Shown here: in pieces, positions 43,937 through 52,936 of the stretch
Position numbering within the stretch: position 1 is the first letter of the stretch
How the letters are laid out: each line of letters opens with the position of its first letter
From: RECM01 sp047921215
GTDB lineage: Bacteria > Bacteroidota > Rhodothermia > Balneolales > Cyclonatronaceae
Length of the DNA stretch: 64,000 bases
Assembly: GCA_047921215.1 (NCBI GenBank)
Contig: JBLRWO010000023.1
Location: 8,150-72,149, forward strand
Direction of reading: 5' to 3'
Position numbers and translations under genes: made by a program
The notes under the pieces: model-generated
What the model was told of the DNA's origin: nothing
The model's input: only the letters and a program-made list of their open reading frames with translations
Database searches by the model: none

Positions 43937-44593
43937 TCATTTGTTCTGATGCTCCCTGATCCTGGCCAGTATCAGTTCAACCTGCTCCCCGAATGTGAGT
44001 GCTGTGGTATCTATAAGGATAGCATCGTCTGCGCGGCGCAGAGGATCTGTTTTTCTCCCGGAATCGATGGTATCACGGTCTTTCAGATTATTTCTGATTT
44101 CATCAAGATCACCCTGAAATCCCATCTCATCAAGTTCTTTCATTCTTCGCCGGGCCCGGGTTTCCAGATCAGCCACCATGAAAAACTTGAGATCTGCATC
44201 AGGGAAAACGGCCGTGCCCAAATCACGGCCGTCTGCGATGATGTTGTTGCGTGAGGCCAGTACCCTGAGCAATTCGTTTACCCTTGCACGCACTTCAGGT
44301 ATTTCAGCAATCCGGCTTACGCCGGATGTAACCCTGCTGTCACGAATTTCACGGGTAACATCCTCCCCGTCGAGTCGGATAAGGAATTCCCCGTTCCCGT
44401 ATCCTGCATCAACATGGTAGTTGTTCAGTTTTTGTCTGAAGCGGTCTGAATCACTTTCTTCCCGCTGGTATGCCAGTGTAAAACACCGGTAAAAAGCCCC
44501 GGAATCCAGAAAGTAGAATCCCGATCGTTCGGCAACCCGGCGTGCTGTTGAACTTTTTCCGGATCCTGAAGGCCCGTCGATTACTACAACCAT
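43937..44593 (-). CDS. cmk: Cytidylate kinase
   Basis: Cmk phosphorylates CMP and dCMP. The start at 44593 (MVVVIDGPSGSGKSS) puts the P-loop at residues 7-14. The NMP-binding site and lid are present (AFYRCFTLAY near residue 36, DGRDLGTAVFPDAD near 130, RRRMKEL near 155). The length is 218. A longer reading to 44647 is not homologous. It is the first gene of a cmk-rpsA unit. Confidence 0.95.
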   Translation of the reverse strand: MVVVIDGPSGSGKSSTARRVAERSGFYFLDSGAFYRCFTLAYQREESDSDRFRQKLNNYHVDAGYGNGEFLIRLDGEDVTREIRDSRVTSGVSRIAEIPEVRARVNELLRVLASRNNIIADGRDLGTAVFPDADLKFFMVADLETRARRRMKELDEMGFQGDLDEIRNNLKDRDTIDSGRKTDPLRRADDAILIDTTALTFGEQVELILARIREHQNK

Positions 44594-44694
44594 GATATTG
44601 GTTCGGTCAATTATTGTATATAAATCATATTTGCCGTAATTTAGCAATCTTGACCAAAATGATTTTACCTGAAATCAATTTTTAACCAGTTCTC

Positions 44695-44949
44695 ATGCCA
44701 CAGCATAAATCATCGATTAAAAGAGTCCGCCAGGAAAAAAAACGCCGGCTGCATAACCGTGCACGCCGCTCGGCCATGCGTACATACATCAAGAATGTAT
44801 TCAGCCAGACCGATAAAGACGAAGCAGAAAAGCATCTCAAGCTGGCTGTTTCCTACATCGACCGTATGTCGGTTAAAGGATACCTCCACAAAAACAATGC
44901 TGCTCATAAAAAGTCCCGGCTCGTTCGTTTCGTAAGCGGTCTCCAGTAA
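44695..44949 (+). CDS. rpsT: 30S ribosomal protein S20
   Basis: A basic three-helix-bundle protein that binds 16S rRNA early in assembly. MPQHKSSIKRVRQEKKRRLHNRARRS and the HKNNAAHKKSRL segment near the end are the family hallmarks. The length of 84 is normal. It is ten bases upstream of gpmI, so the two are probably co-transcribed. Confidence 0.96.
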   Translation: MPQHKSSIKRVRQEKKRRLHNRARRSAMRTYIKNVFSQTDKDEAEKHLKLAVSYIDRMSVKGYLHKNNAAHKKSRLVRFVSGLQ

Positions 44950-44959
44950 ATACAACTAT

Positions 44960-46474
44960 ATGTCACGCGCCCTTCTCGCCATTATTGACGGGTTTGGTAT
45001 CGCAAAAGACCCCAACGTAAGCGCGATCGACCAGGCCCGCAAACCTTTCATTGACTCACTCTTTAAAGAGTACCCTCACACTACTCTCACCGCATCCGGC
45101 GAGGCAGTAGGTCTGCCGGAAGGGCAGTTCGGGAATTCCGAAGTCGGGCACCTGAACATCGGTGCCGGCCGGATTGTGTGGCAGGAACTGACACGGGTCA
45201 ATAAATCCATCAGAGAAGGCTATTTCTTTTCCGACAAAACCCTGCTGCAAGCTGCCGAAGATGCACGCAAAACCGGACGTGTTCATATCATGGGGCTTTT
45301 CTCGGACGGTGGCGTGCACAGCCACAACAATCATCTTTTCGCCCTTCTCAAACTGTTTCATGATCAGAAAGTCGGCAATGTGTATGTTCATGCCTTCACC
45401 GACGGCCGCGACACATCGCCCAATGGCGGCATAAAGTACGCCGGCGAATTTAACAGGCAGGCCGCTGAAATTGGAACAGGTCGAATTGCATCAGTTATCG
45501 GGCGGTATTACGCCATGGATCGTGACAAACGCTGGGAACGTGTCAAAAAGGCTTACGATCTGCTGATCAACGGTATTGGCGAACAGTTTGAAACGGCGGA
45601 GCAGGCTTTCGAAGCATCCTACAAGAATGATGTAACCGACGAATTTATTCTGCCGTGTGTAATTGGCGACAGTGATGAAAGCAGGATACGCAAGGGTGAT
45701 ACCGTCATCTTCTATAATATCCGTGGCGACCGGGCACGACAAATCACAACGGCACTTACTGATCCCGAGTTCAGCGAATTTCAAACCGCCGGCGATCTGG
45801 ACCTCAATTACTACACGTTTACCTCATACGATAGCCGTTTCCGCAATGCCAGGGTTGTTTACCCACCGCTCAACCTGATTAACACCTTGGGGGAAGTAGT
45901 GAGCAAGAACGGAATGAAACAGCTAAGAATTGCGGAAACCGAAAAATATCCTCACGTTACCTATTTCTTCAACGGCGGAGACGAAGAGCCCAACAAGGGC
46001 GAGGAACGCATCATGATTCAGAGCCCCAGGGTTGCCACGTATGACCTTCAACCTGAAATGAGTGCTCCTGAAGTAGCCCGCACACTCAGCGATGAGCTGG
46101 CCAAAGAAAAATTCGACCTGGTCATACTCAATTTTGCCAATCCGGACATGGTTGGCCATACCGGCGTTTTTGAAGCCGCTGTAAAAGCGGTTGAAACCAT
46201 TGATGAACAACTGCGGCTGGTGCTTGAAACCGCCCTGAAGCATGGCTACAAGGCGATAGTGATTGCCGATCACGGAAATGCGGATTGCATGGTTCAGGAA
46301 GACGGCAGCGCCCACACTGCCCACACCACTGCTCCCGTACCGTTTATACTGGTCGACCCCGACCGGAAAAACGCATCCCTCGTACCGGGCATACTTGCTG
46401 ATGTGGCGCCATCACTGCTCAAATTGCTGGATGTTGGCCAGCCAGGTGAAATGACCGGCAAGCCATTGTTCTGA
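44960..46474 (+). CDS. gpmI: 2,3-bisphosphoglycerate-independent phosphoglycerate mutase
   Basis: GpmI interconverts 3- and 2-phosphoglycerate in glycolysis and gluconeogenesis using two metal ions, without a bisphosphoglycerate cofactor. The catalytic Ser lies in FGNSEVGHLNIGAG near residue 60, metal ligands in DGRDTSPNGG near 150, and the C-terminal IVIADHGNADCM and HTAHTTAPVPFILV segments complete the site. The 504-residue length is typical. It follows rpsT by ten bases. Confidence 0.96.
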   Translation: MSRALLAIIDGFGIAKDPNVSAIDQARKPFIDSLFKEYPHTTLTASGEAVGLPEGQFGNSEVGHLNIGAGRIVWQELTRVNKSIREGYFFSDKTLLQAAEDARKTGRVHIMGLFSDGGVHSHNNHLFALLKLFHDQKVGNVYVHAFTDGRDTSPNGGIKYAGEFNRQAAEIGTGRIASVIGRYYAMDRDKRWERVKKAYDLLINGIGEQFETAEQAFEASYKNDVTDEFILPCVIGDSDESRIRKGDTVIFYNIRGDRARQITTALTDPEFSEFQTAGDLDLNYYTFTSYDSRFRNARVVYPPLNLINTLGEVVSKNGMKQLRIAETEKYPHVTYFFNGGDEEPNKGEERIMIQSPRVATYDLQPEMSAPEVARTLSDELAKEKFDLVILNFANPDMVGHTGVFEAAVKAVETIDEQLRLVLETALKHGYKAIVIADHGNADCMVQEDGSAHTAHTTAPVPFILVDPDRKNASLVPGILADVAPSLLKLLDVGQPGEMTGKPLF

Positions 46475-46879
46475 AAAGAAAAAAAGGTGAACGGCGTATT
46501 TAGGAGCGGGTTACCAGTTATTAAGGCTTGTCAAGGCGTTTTATATATTTTTCCCAGCAGTAACAGGCATCAACGGTAGTACCGGACCTCATCAGCGCTT
46601 ACACCCCCTGCCCTCCGAACCCGATAATATTCTGAGTGGTTCCTGCACTAACCGTAAACTGAATAACGCTGCTATCCTGTTATCGACCAAGCATGCACAC
46701 ACCATAACTGAAGCCCGGCACGCTCGCTTCATTCAGGCGGCACACTTGCATTTAGCAGAACCTCTATCTACTTTCGTAGTGTCATGAACTAATGTGAGCT
46801 TACAGTCGTTCATAAACAAGTACAGTGAAGGATAAAACCGGAAATTCAGACAAATATCACATCATATTTTTTATCGCCC
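46475..46879. other. Intergenic region, 405 bases, upstream of clpC
   Basis: No intact gene. On the minus strand, 46530-46680 reads 20-23 codons between stops with gene-like codon use (for example TVSAGTTQNIIGFGG), so it may hold a decayed gene, but the match is too short to name. The last 100 bases are AT-rich and should contain the clpC promoter; no CtsR-type heptad repeat was seen. Confidence 0.35.
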
Positions 46880-49468
46880 ATGGAGGGAAATTTTTCAAAC
46901 AGAGTTCGTGATGTTATCCAGTTCAGCCGCGAGGAAGCACTCCGTCTGGGACACGACTATATTGGCACCGAACATCTGATTTTAGGGATCATCAGGCTCG
47001 GCGACGGTATTGCCGTGAAAATCCTGAAAAACCTTAACTGTGATCTCTATAAACTTAAAAAAAATATTGAGGAAACCGTGCGCGGTACGGGTGGTGCAGT
47101 TACAGTAGGCAACATTCCCCTTACAAAACAGGCTGAAAAGGTACTCCGGATCACCTATCTGGAAGCCAAGCTGTACAAGAGCGACACCATCGGCACCGAA
47201 CATCTGTTGCTCTCGCTTCTGCGCGACGATGAAAATATTGCAGCTCAGATCCTTCAGCAGTTCAGCATCAGTTATGATGCGGTTCGTGAAGAGCTCGATT
47301 ACATAATATCGGGCCGCAGCAGAGAAGAAACGGAAATCACCTCAGAGACCGAAGAATCGGACACACCATCATCAAAAGGCTCAAAACCATCCTCAGGAAG
47401 CGCTAGGGAGAGAAAAATGGAAAAAACGAAAACCCCGGTACTTGACAACTTCGGCCGGGATCTTACCAAACTGGCCGAAGAAGGCAAACTGGATCCAATA
47501 GTAGGACGTGAAAAAGAGATTGAACGGGTGGCACAAATCCTCAGCCGGCGTAAAAAGAACAACCCCGTGCTGATCGGTGAGCCCGGTGTAGGCAAGACGG
47601 CCATTGCCGAAGGCCTGGCCCTCAGAATTATCAAGCGCAAAGTATCGCGTGTACTCTACGATAAACGTGTTGTAGCCCTTGACCTTGCCGCACTTGTTGC
47701 CGGCACCAAATACCGCGGCCAGTTTGAAGAACGCATGAAAGCGGTAATGAACGAACTGGAAAAGATTACCAACGTAATTCTCTTCATCGATGAGTTGCAC
47801 ACCATCGTAGGTGCCGGTGGTGCAAGCGGCTCACTCGACGCCTCCAACATGCTCAAACCGGCCCTCGCACGTGGCGATATCCAGGCTATCGGGGCAACCA
47901 CCCTCAACGAATACCGGCAGTACATCGAAAAAGATGGTGCCCTTGAACGCCGGTTCCAGAAAATTATGGTCGATCCGACCACTCCTGAAGAGACCGTGGA
48001 AATTCTGCACCAGATCAAAAATAAATACGAACGTCACCACAGCGTAAGGTACTCCGAAGAAGCCATCACCGGATGTGTGAAACTTACCGACCGGTACATT
48101 ACCGACCGGTACCTTCCCGACAAAGCCATCGACGCCCTTGATGAAGCCGGGGCGCGCGTTCACTTGTCGAACATCATTGTACCACAGCATATAATCAAGC
48201 TGGAAGAGGACATTGAAAAGACCAGCAACGAAAAAAATGCAATGGTCAAAAAGCAGCGTTTTGAGGATGCAGCCCGCCTGCGTGACAAGGAAAAACGCCT
48301 GATCGACGAACTGGAAACCCAGCAGGCCGAATGGGAAAAAGAGTGCGAAGAGATCGTTTACGACGTAAGTGAGGAAGATGTTGCCAAGGTGGTAGCCATG
48401 ATGACCGGCATACCCGTCAACAAAATTGCACAGAACGAAGGTATCAAACTTCTCAAGATGAAGGACGAGCTTTCGGGCCTGGTTATCGGCCAGGACGAAG
48501 CCCTCACCAAGCTCGCCAAAGCAATACAGCGTACGCGTGCCGGCCTGAAAGACCCGGCCCGCCCGATTGGTTCATTCATCTTTCTCGGCCCCACCGGTGT
48601 CGGTAAAACCGAGCTTGCAAAAGTACTGGCCAAATACCTGTTCGACGTCGATGACGCTCTCATCCGTATCGACATGAGCGAATACATGGAAAAGTTTTCC
48701 GTGTCGCGTCTCGTGGGTGCCCCTCCGGGATATGTGGGATATGAAGAGGGTGGTATCCTGACCGAAAAAGTGCGGCGCAAGCCATACAGTGTGATCCTGC
48801 TCGACGAAATCGAAAAAGCCCATCCCGATGTGTTCAACCTTCTGCTACAGGTTCTCGACGATGGTATTCTCACCGACAGCCTCGGGCGCAAGGTCGATTT
48901 CCGGAACACCATCATCATAATGACCAGCAACATCGGTGCCCGCGACATCAAAAACCTGGGCCGCGGTATCGGCTTTTCCGAAACCGAGACAGCTTTTGAT
49001 TACGCCAAAATGAAAACCATCATTCAGGATGCCCTCAAAAAGGTGTTCAACCCCGAGTTCCTTAACCGGGTGGATGATGTGATCGTGTTCAAGGCCCTTG
49101 AAAGAGAGGACATCTTCAAAATAATTGACAAGATGGCCGACGAACTGTTCAAGCGGATCAAGGATATTGGCTTTGAGATCGATGTGTCAAAAGGAGCCAA
49201 GGAATTTATCGCCGACAAGGGCTTTGATCCCAAATTCGGAGCCCGTCCGCTCAGAAGGGCCATCCAGAAATACATCGAAGATCCGCTTGCCGAAGAGTTG
49301 CTCGGGGTCAAACATCCCGAATTCTCTACGGTCAAGATCAAAATGAATGCTTCGCGCGACGGACTGCTGTTCGAATGGAAAGATGCAGAGCAGAAGTCTG
49401 AGACTAAAAACGATACAAAAGACTCCTCATCCGAGGATGAAAAGAAAGAATCAGAACAGACCAAATAG
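46880..49468 (+). CDS. clpC: ATP-dependent Clp protease ATP-binding subunit ClpC
   Basis: ClpC unfolds proteins for ClpP degradation. Two Clp-N repeats (about residues 3-145) are followed by a Ser/Thr/Glu linker, a first AAA domain with GEPGVGKT at 233-240, a UVR-like middle motif near 455 (KKQRFEDAARLRDKEKRL) and a second AAA domain with GPTGVGKT near 572. A short ClpC-type length of 862 with an acidic tail (KSETKNDTKDSSSEDEK). clpP is not in the window. Monocistronic, ended by a terminator at about 49500. Confidence 0.96.
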   Translation: MEGNFSNRVRDVIQFSREEALRLGHDYIGTEHLILGIIRLGDGIAVKILKNLNCDLYKLKKNIEETVRGTGGAVTVGNIPLTKQAEKVLRITYLEAKLYKSDTIGTEHLLLSLLRDDENIAAQILQQFSISYDAVREELDYIISGRSREETEITSETEESDTPSSKGSKPSSGSARERKMEKTKTPVLDNFGRDLTKLAEEGKLDPIVGREKEIERVAQILSRRKKNNPVLIGEPGVGKTAIAEGLALRIIKRKVSRVLYDKRVVALDLAALVAGTKYRGQFEERMKAVMNELEKITNVILFIDELHTIVGAGGASGSLDASNMLKPALARGDIQAIGATTLNEYRQYIEKDGALERRFQKIMVDPTTPEETVEILHQIKNKYERHHSVRYSEEAITGCVKLTDRYITDRYLPDKAIDALDEAGARVHLSNIIVPQHIIKLEEDIEKTSNEKNAMVKKQRFEDAARLRDKEKRLIDELETQQAEWEKECEEIVYDVSEEDVAKVVAMMTGIPVNKIAQNEGIKLLKMKDELSGLVIGQDEALTKLAKAIQRTRAGLKDPARPIGSFIFLGPTGVGKTELAKVLAKYLFDVDDALIRIDMSEYMEKFSVSRLVGAPPGYVGYEEGGILTEKVRRKPYSVILLDEIEKAHPDVFNLLLQVLDDGILTDSLGRKVDFRNTIIIMTSNIGARDIKNLGRGIGFSETETAFDYAKMKTIIQDALKKVFNPEFLNRVDDVIVFKALEREDIFKIIDKMADELFKRIKDIGFEIDVSKGAKEFIADKGFDPKFGARPLRRAIQKYIEDPLAEELLGVKHPEFSTVKIKMNASRDGLLFEWKDAEQKSETKNDTKDSSSEDEKKESEQTK

Positions 49469-49498
49469 GCACCTGATTCCCTGTAGTCGTTACAAATT

Positions 49499-49535
49499 AA
49501 GCCGTTGAATCCAACTGTGATCAACGGCTTTTTAT
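49499..49535 (+). terminator. Terminator after clpC
   Basis: agccgttga pairs with tcaacggct (9 bp) around a 12-base loop and is followed by five T. Confidence 0.9.
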
Positions 49536-49588
49536 ATTTCAGGGATGTTTGATCTGTATTGGGTGTTAAATCTGTGCAGATTAACGCC

Positions 49589-50740
49589 CTATCGCACAGA
49601 TATATGAACCGGTTTATTCATGCCCAGCAACAGCCAGTTCAGATTTCCGGTGTGCTTCATGGTAACAGGCAGGGTGTCGGGGTCCCAATGCATGGTATCA
49701 TCGAACTGCTCGCGTACCAGAGAGCGGGCTTCCGTATTCACCACATAAACAGCAGGGTTACTCAGCAGATTTGAACGCCCCCTGCTAGTGCCGGTCAGCA
49801 TAACCAGTCGGTCAGTTTCGCTGTCGAACTGGGCAAAAACAACATTTGCCCTGGTTGCTGTACTTGCAACACGCTCACCCGATTCCAGATTATATACCTC
49901 CACCCGGTTATCCCTGGTAACTACGGCATGACTGGCATCCCCGTTCACGAACAGATTCGATGCGCCGGCAGCAACTTCAATCTTTTTCCGGACGGTTCCG
50001 CCCACATCGATAACAAACAGAAGACCTCCTGATTTCCCATCAACCAATGCCACGAACCGGTCTGCATTGTCCGAAATCGTGAGGCTGGTAAGAGGACCCT
50101 CCGTAAATGTATAGACATGGTGCAGTCTGTTGTCTTCAATACGTTGTATACGGGACTGATTTCCGATATCCGTTACAATTCTCGGATTGTATACAGCCAG
50201 CCGACGGCCCTGCCTGCTTTGAACCAGTTCCGATACCGATTCACCTCTCAGGCTTCCGCTGTTGTTAAAAACCCGGCCTGTCTCACCCCCCCCGGGATTG
50301 AAAAGAGTAAATCCTGCTATGTTGTTCCTGATTGTAAACGAACCATCGTTATGCATATAAATTTTATTGGAATGGTCTTCAGATTCCAGAATGACCACAT
50401 CCTCATGCTTCTGGTACAGTGAACCGTCGCTGTTCACGATGTTTACACTAAAAGATGAACCTTTACCCCTGATCAGCAAGCCAATAAACCTGCCATCGGG
50501 CGATACGGCATAATCAACCACATTTAAATATGCAGCATCCTGGCCACCCGCCCGAAACCGGTTGCCGGAATAGGTAAGTGCGGCATAGCCGTCTGCCCTG
50601 CTGCCGGATTCAAAATAGCGTGTGTGGGCTGAGCCCTGCTCAAGCACATCAACTCTGAGCGCCTGCGCATGTAACGGATTTGGAAAAAAGACAATTGCCG
50701 TGAAGGTAAATGATAAAAGAAGAAGCAACTTGTTTGTCAT
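49589..50740 (-). CDS. Exported beta-propeller-like protein
   Basis: No named family. The start at 50740 (MTNKLLLLLSF) begins a signal peptide ending at LHAQA; an earlier ATG at 50761 adds seven residues. The mature part has WD40/YVTN-like repeating strands with D-G-R-x-I and D-x-x-x-R-V turns (SPDGRFIGLLIRG near residue 80, DRFVALVDGKSGGLL near 220). A six- or seven-bladed propeller in the periplasm is likely. It may be a scaffold or sensor, but the context is silent: neighbours are clpC (opposite strand) and a glycosyltransferase. Confidence 0.62.
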   Translation of the reverse strand: MTNKLLLLLSFTFTAIVFFPNPLHAQALRVDVLEQGSAHTRYFESGSRADGYAALTYSGNRFRAGGQDAAYLNVVDYAVSPDGRFIGLLIRGKGSSFSVNIVNSDGSLYQKHEDVVILESEDHSNKIYMHNDGSFTIRNNIAGFTLFNPGGGETGRVFNNSGSLRGESVSELVQSRQGRRLAVYNPRIVTDIGNQSRIQRIEDNRLHHVYTFTEGPLTSLTISDNADRFVALVDGKSGGLLFVIDVGGTVRKKIEVAAGASNLFVNGDASHAVVTRDNRVEVYNLESGERVASTATRANVVFAQFDSETDRLVMLTGTSRGRSNLLSNPAVYVVNTEARSLVREQFDDTMHWDPDTLPVTMKHTGNLNWLLLGMNKPVHISVR

Positions 50741-50900
50741 AGAAATGAAAAGTAAATGCATAAAAGCCGGATAATTTATTGATAAAGCTAATCAGAGCCG
50801 TCAGACCCGGAAATAACGAAGACAAATGATAAATAGTCCTCAGCTTTTATGCTCATAAAATGTTTTCCTAAATTTACGGCCACCCAACCCAACCCGGATT

Positions 50901-51878
50901 ATGAAATTTTCCATCATTCTTGCAACATATAACCGTAAAGACGACCTCATTGCATTACTGAAAAGCCTTGCTGATCAGGACTATGACCCGAACAACGTTG
51001 AGGTGGTCATCGTTGATGACGGCTCCGCCGATGGTACCGCCGAAGCCGTGTCCGGGTTCCGCAAGTCGGCACCCTACAGAATAACATATCAATTCCAGCA
51101 GAACAGCGGTCCCGGAGCCGCAAGAACAAGGGGCATGGAGCTGGCCACAGGCAACATGTTTCTGTTTATAGATACAGACTGTACCGTACCACCCGGATAT
51201 CTTGCCGGCATAGCGGATGAACATGATAAATCACCTTTCGATGCTTTCGGCGGGCCCGACACCGCCAACATTCATTTTTCAGCCTGGGACAAGGCCGTCA
51301 GTTTTACCCTTACTTCGTTTCTTACCACGGGCGGCCTGCGCGGATCAACCGGTAAAAAACTGGCCCGGTATTATCCACGCAGTTTTAATATGGGTTTAAA
51401 ACGCAGAGTATTTGAAAAAATCGGCGGTTTTGGTTCCATTTTTCAGTACGGTGAAGACATAGAATATTCGCACCGTATACTGAAAAGCGGTGCCACCGTT
51501 CGATTTCTGCCCGGCGCCGTGGTATATCACAAACGGCGGTCGAGCCCTGCTGCCTTCGCCAGGCAGGTATACCGGATGGGCAGGGCAAGAATTCAGCTCT
51601 GGCGCATCGACCGCAGCCTGCTTGAACCCCTTCATACCCTCCCGCTTGTTGCTACGCTTACTGGAATCATCTGGCTGATAATGGCGGTTATTTTCGGTGG
51701 GGTTGCGGCACTTTCATTTGTAATCCTGATCGTGTTAGGGTCACTTGTCATTGGGATCACGGGAGCCGTGCAAATCCGCTCATTGACTGCTTTGCCCCTG
51801 ATTCCCGCAGCCTTCCTTATCCAGACAGTGGCCTATGGTACAGGAATGTTAATCGAATGGGTGACCGGTAAAAAATAA
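50901..51878 (+). CDS. Glycosyltransferase family 2 with C-terminal membrane helices
   Basis: The GT-A fold starts MKFSIILATYNRKDDL, with metal-binding Asp in VVIVDDGSADGT near residue 42 and DTDC near 95. The GGFGSIFQYGEDIEYSHRIL segment near 175-194 contains the ED motif for the acceptor. Three membrane helices from about residue 245 anchor it. The GT2 family makes polysaccharides, glycolipids and lipid-linked sugars; the substrate here is unknown. No other polysaccharide gene is adjacent. Confidence 0.85.
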   Translation: MKFSIILATYNRKDDLIALLKSLADQDYDPNNVEVVIVDDGSADGTAEAVSGFRKSAPYRITYQFQQNSGPGAARTRGMELATGNMFLFIDTDCTVPPGYLAGIADEHDKSPFDAFGGPDTANIHFSAWDKAVSFTLTSFLTTGGLRGSTGKKLARYYPRSFNMGLKRRVFEKIGGFGSIFQYGEDIEYSHRILKSGATVRFLPGAVVYHKRRSSPAAFARQVYRMGRARIQLWRIDRSLLEPLHTLPLVATLTGIIWLIMAVIFGGVAALSFVILIVLGSLVIGITGAVQIRSLTALPLIPAAFLIQTVAYGTGMLIEWVTGKK

Positions 51879-52170
51879 GGTGTTGAACAGACGCTCCTGT
51901 ACGACCAGCCTTATCAGTACTGGAAAAACAGTTTCTTCCGTGGCCGGTCCGGTTGCGGAAATTGGTCTGTATCCATTTAATCTGCTTTGCCACACAGTAA
52001 AGTGTCTGCTTTGCACGTTCTATAATTGATTTCGAAACCAGTTCATCGTATATTTGCTGTCTTTGGAATATTGATCGGATTTCAAAACGTTCCGGTGGTG
52101 TTTTCGTCTGTTTCAGACGGAAAGCAGCAGGTTCAGCGTTCCGTTCTTTTTTTTAATGTACCACATTGAT
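51879..52170. other. Intergenic region upstream of the tRNA cluster
   Basis: No gene. It includes a small hairpin at 52105-52119 (cgtctg/cagacg) and AT-rich sequence before the first tRNA that should hold its promoter. Confidence 0.4.
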
Positions 52171-52244
52171 CGGGGCGTAGCGCAGCCCGGTAGCGCATCT
52201 GCTTTGGGAGCAGAGGGTCGCAGGTTCAAATCCTGTCGCCCCGA
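52171..52244 (+). tRNA. tRNA-Pro (anticodon TGG)
   Basis: Seven-base acceptor stem cggggcg/cgccccg with discriminator A, an anticodon stem tctgc/gcaga around a tttggga loop, and a TpsiC arm with gttcaaat. No CCA is encoded. It is the first of six tRNA genes in a cluster read from the plus strand. Confidence 0.93.
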
Positions 52245-52265
52245 CATCAATCTTCCGGCTTGGGC

Positions 52266-52339
52266 GCGCCCGTAGCTCAATCGGATAGAGCAACTGCCTT
52301 CTAAGCAGTAGGTTACAGGTTCGATTCCTGTCGGGCGTA
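52266..52339 (+). tRNA. tRNA-Arg (anticodon TCT)
   Basis: Acceptor gcgcccg/cgggcgt (with one G-U pair), anticodon stem actgc/gcagt around cttctaa, TpsiC loop gttcgattc. The 3' CCA is not encoded. It decodes AGA/AGG. Confidence 0.93.
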
Positions 52340-52352
52340 CAATCCTGTTGAT

Positions 52353-52423
52353 GGCGACATGACCGAGTGGCTAGGTAGAGGTCTGCAAAACCTTTTACGG
52401 CGGTTCGAATCCGCCTGTCGCCT
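52353..52423 (+). tRNA. tRNA-Cys (anticodon GCA)
   Basis: Acceptor ggcgaca/tgtcgcc with discriminator T (U in tRNA, the Cys identity base), anticodon loop ctgcaaa, 71 bases long. Fits tRNA-Cys. No CCA encoded. Confidence 0.92.
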
Positions 52424-52470
52424 CAAAATTGTATTATATTACTTGTTGTTCTTTGTTTTTTATTGAAGAC

Positions 52471-52543
52471 GCCGCGTTCGTCTAGGGGTCCAGGACGCCG
52501 CCCTTTCACGGCGGTAGCACGGGTTCGAATCCCGTACGCGGTA
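52471..52543 (+). tRNA. tRNA-Glu (anticodon TTC), copy 1
   Basis: Acceptor gccgcgt/acgcggt, anticodon stem ccgcc/ggcgg around ctttcac, TpsiC loop gttcgaatc. The next three bases are CCA (52544-52546), unlike copy 2. The two Glu genes differ only in the D-arm region. Confidence 0.94.
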
Positions 52544-52627
52544 CCACATGGTGAAACCCGGGCATCCGGTACGTTCAGGTCTGCATTGACCGGAACATGC
52601 CAAACCACGGATTCCTTCACCAAATAC

Positions 52628-52702
52628 GGAGCCCATAGCTCAGCAGGTTAGAGCGCCAGGTTGTGGCCCTGGAGGCCGTGGGTTCAAATCCCATTGGGCT
52701 CC
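52628..52702 (+). tRNA. tRNA-His (anticodon GTG)
   Basis: An eight-pair acceptor, including the extra 5' G (at 52628) opposite C at 52702, the special feature of tRNA-His. Anticodon stem ccagg/cctgg around ttgtggc gives GTG. TpsiC loop gttcaaatc. Confidence 0.94.
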
Positions 52703-52720
52703 CTCCTTTTTGTCTTCAAT

Positions 52721-52793
52721 GCCGCGTTCGTCTAGAGGCCTAGGACGCCGCCCTTTCACGGCGGTAGCACGGGTTCGAATCCCGTACGCGGTA
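52721..52793 (+). tRNA. tRNA-Glu (anticodon TTC), copy 2
   Basis: Same acceptor, anticodon arm and TpsiC arm as copy 1 at 52471; the D-arm has agaggcc where copy 1 has aggggtc-like bases. No CCA follows. Followed by the cluster terminator. Confidence 0.94.
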
Positions 52794-52797
52794 CAAA

Positions 52798-52832
52798 AAA
52801 AGCCCTGAACAGCAATGCCAAGGGCTTTTTTT
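52798..52832 (+). terminator. Terminator of the tRNA cluster
   Basis: agccct and agggct form the stem, extended by flanking A and T runs, and a run of seven T follows. It starts five bases after the last tRNA. Confidence 0.92.
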
Positions 52833-52936
52833 ATGGGTATTCTTCCAGATGGTACGACCGGATCGTTTTAAAAGCCGGTTACATCAGTATTTCGGCATTG
52901 TATCCGCGAATGGCTCCTGCCAGCAGCACACACCTG

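Noticed and set aside
52463..52651. Short reading frames across the tRNA cluster.
   Set aside because: They lie within tRNA genes (Glu, His) and have no independent support.
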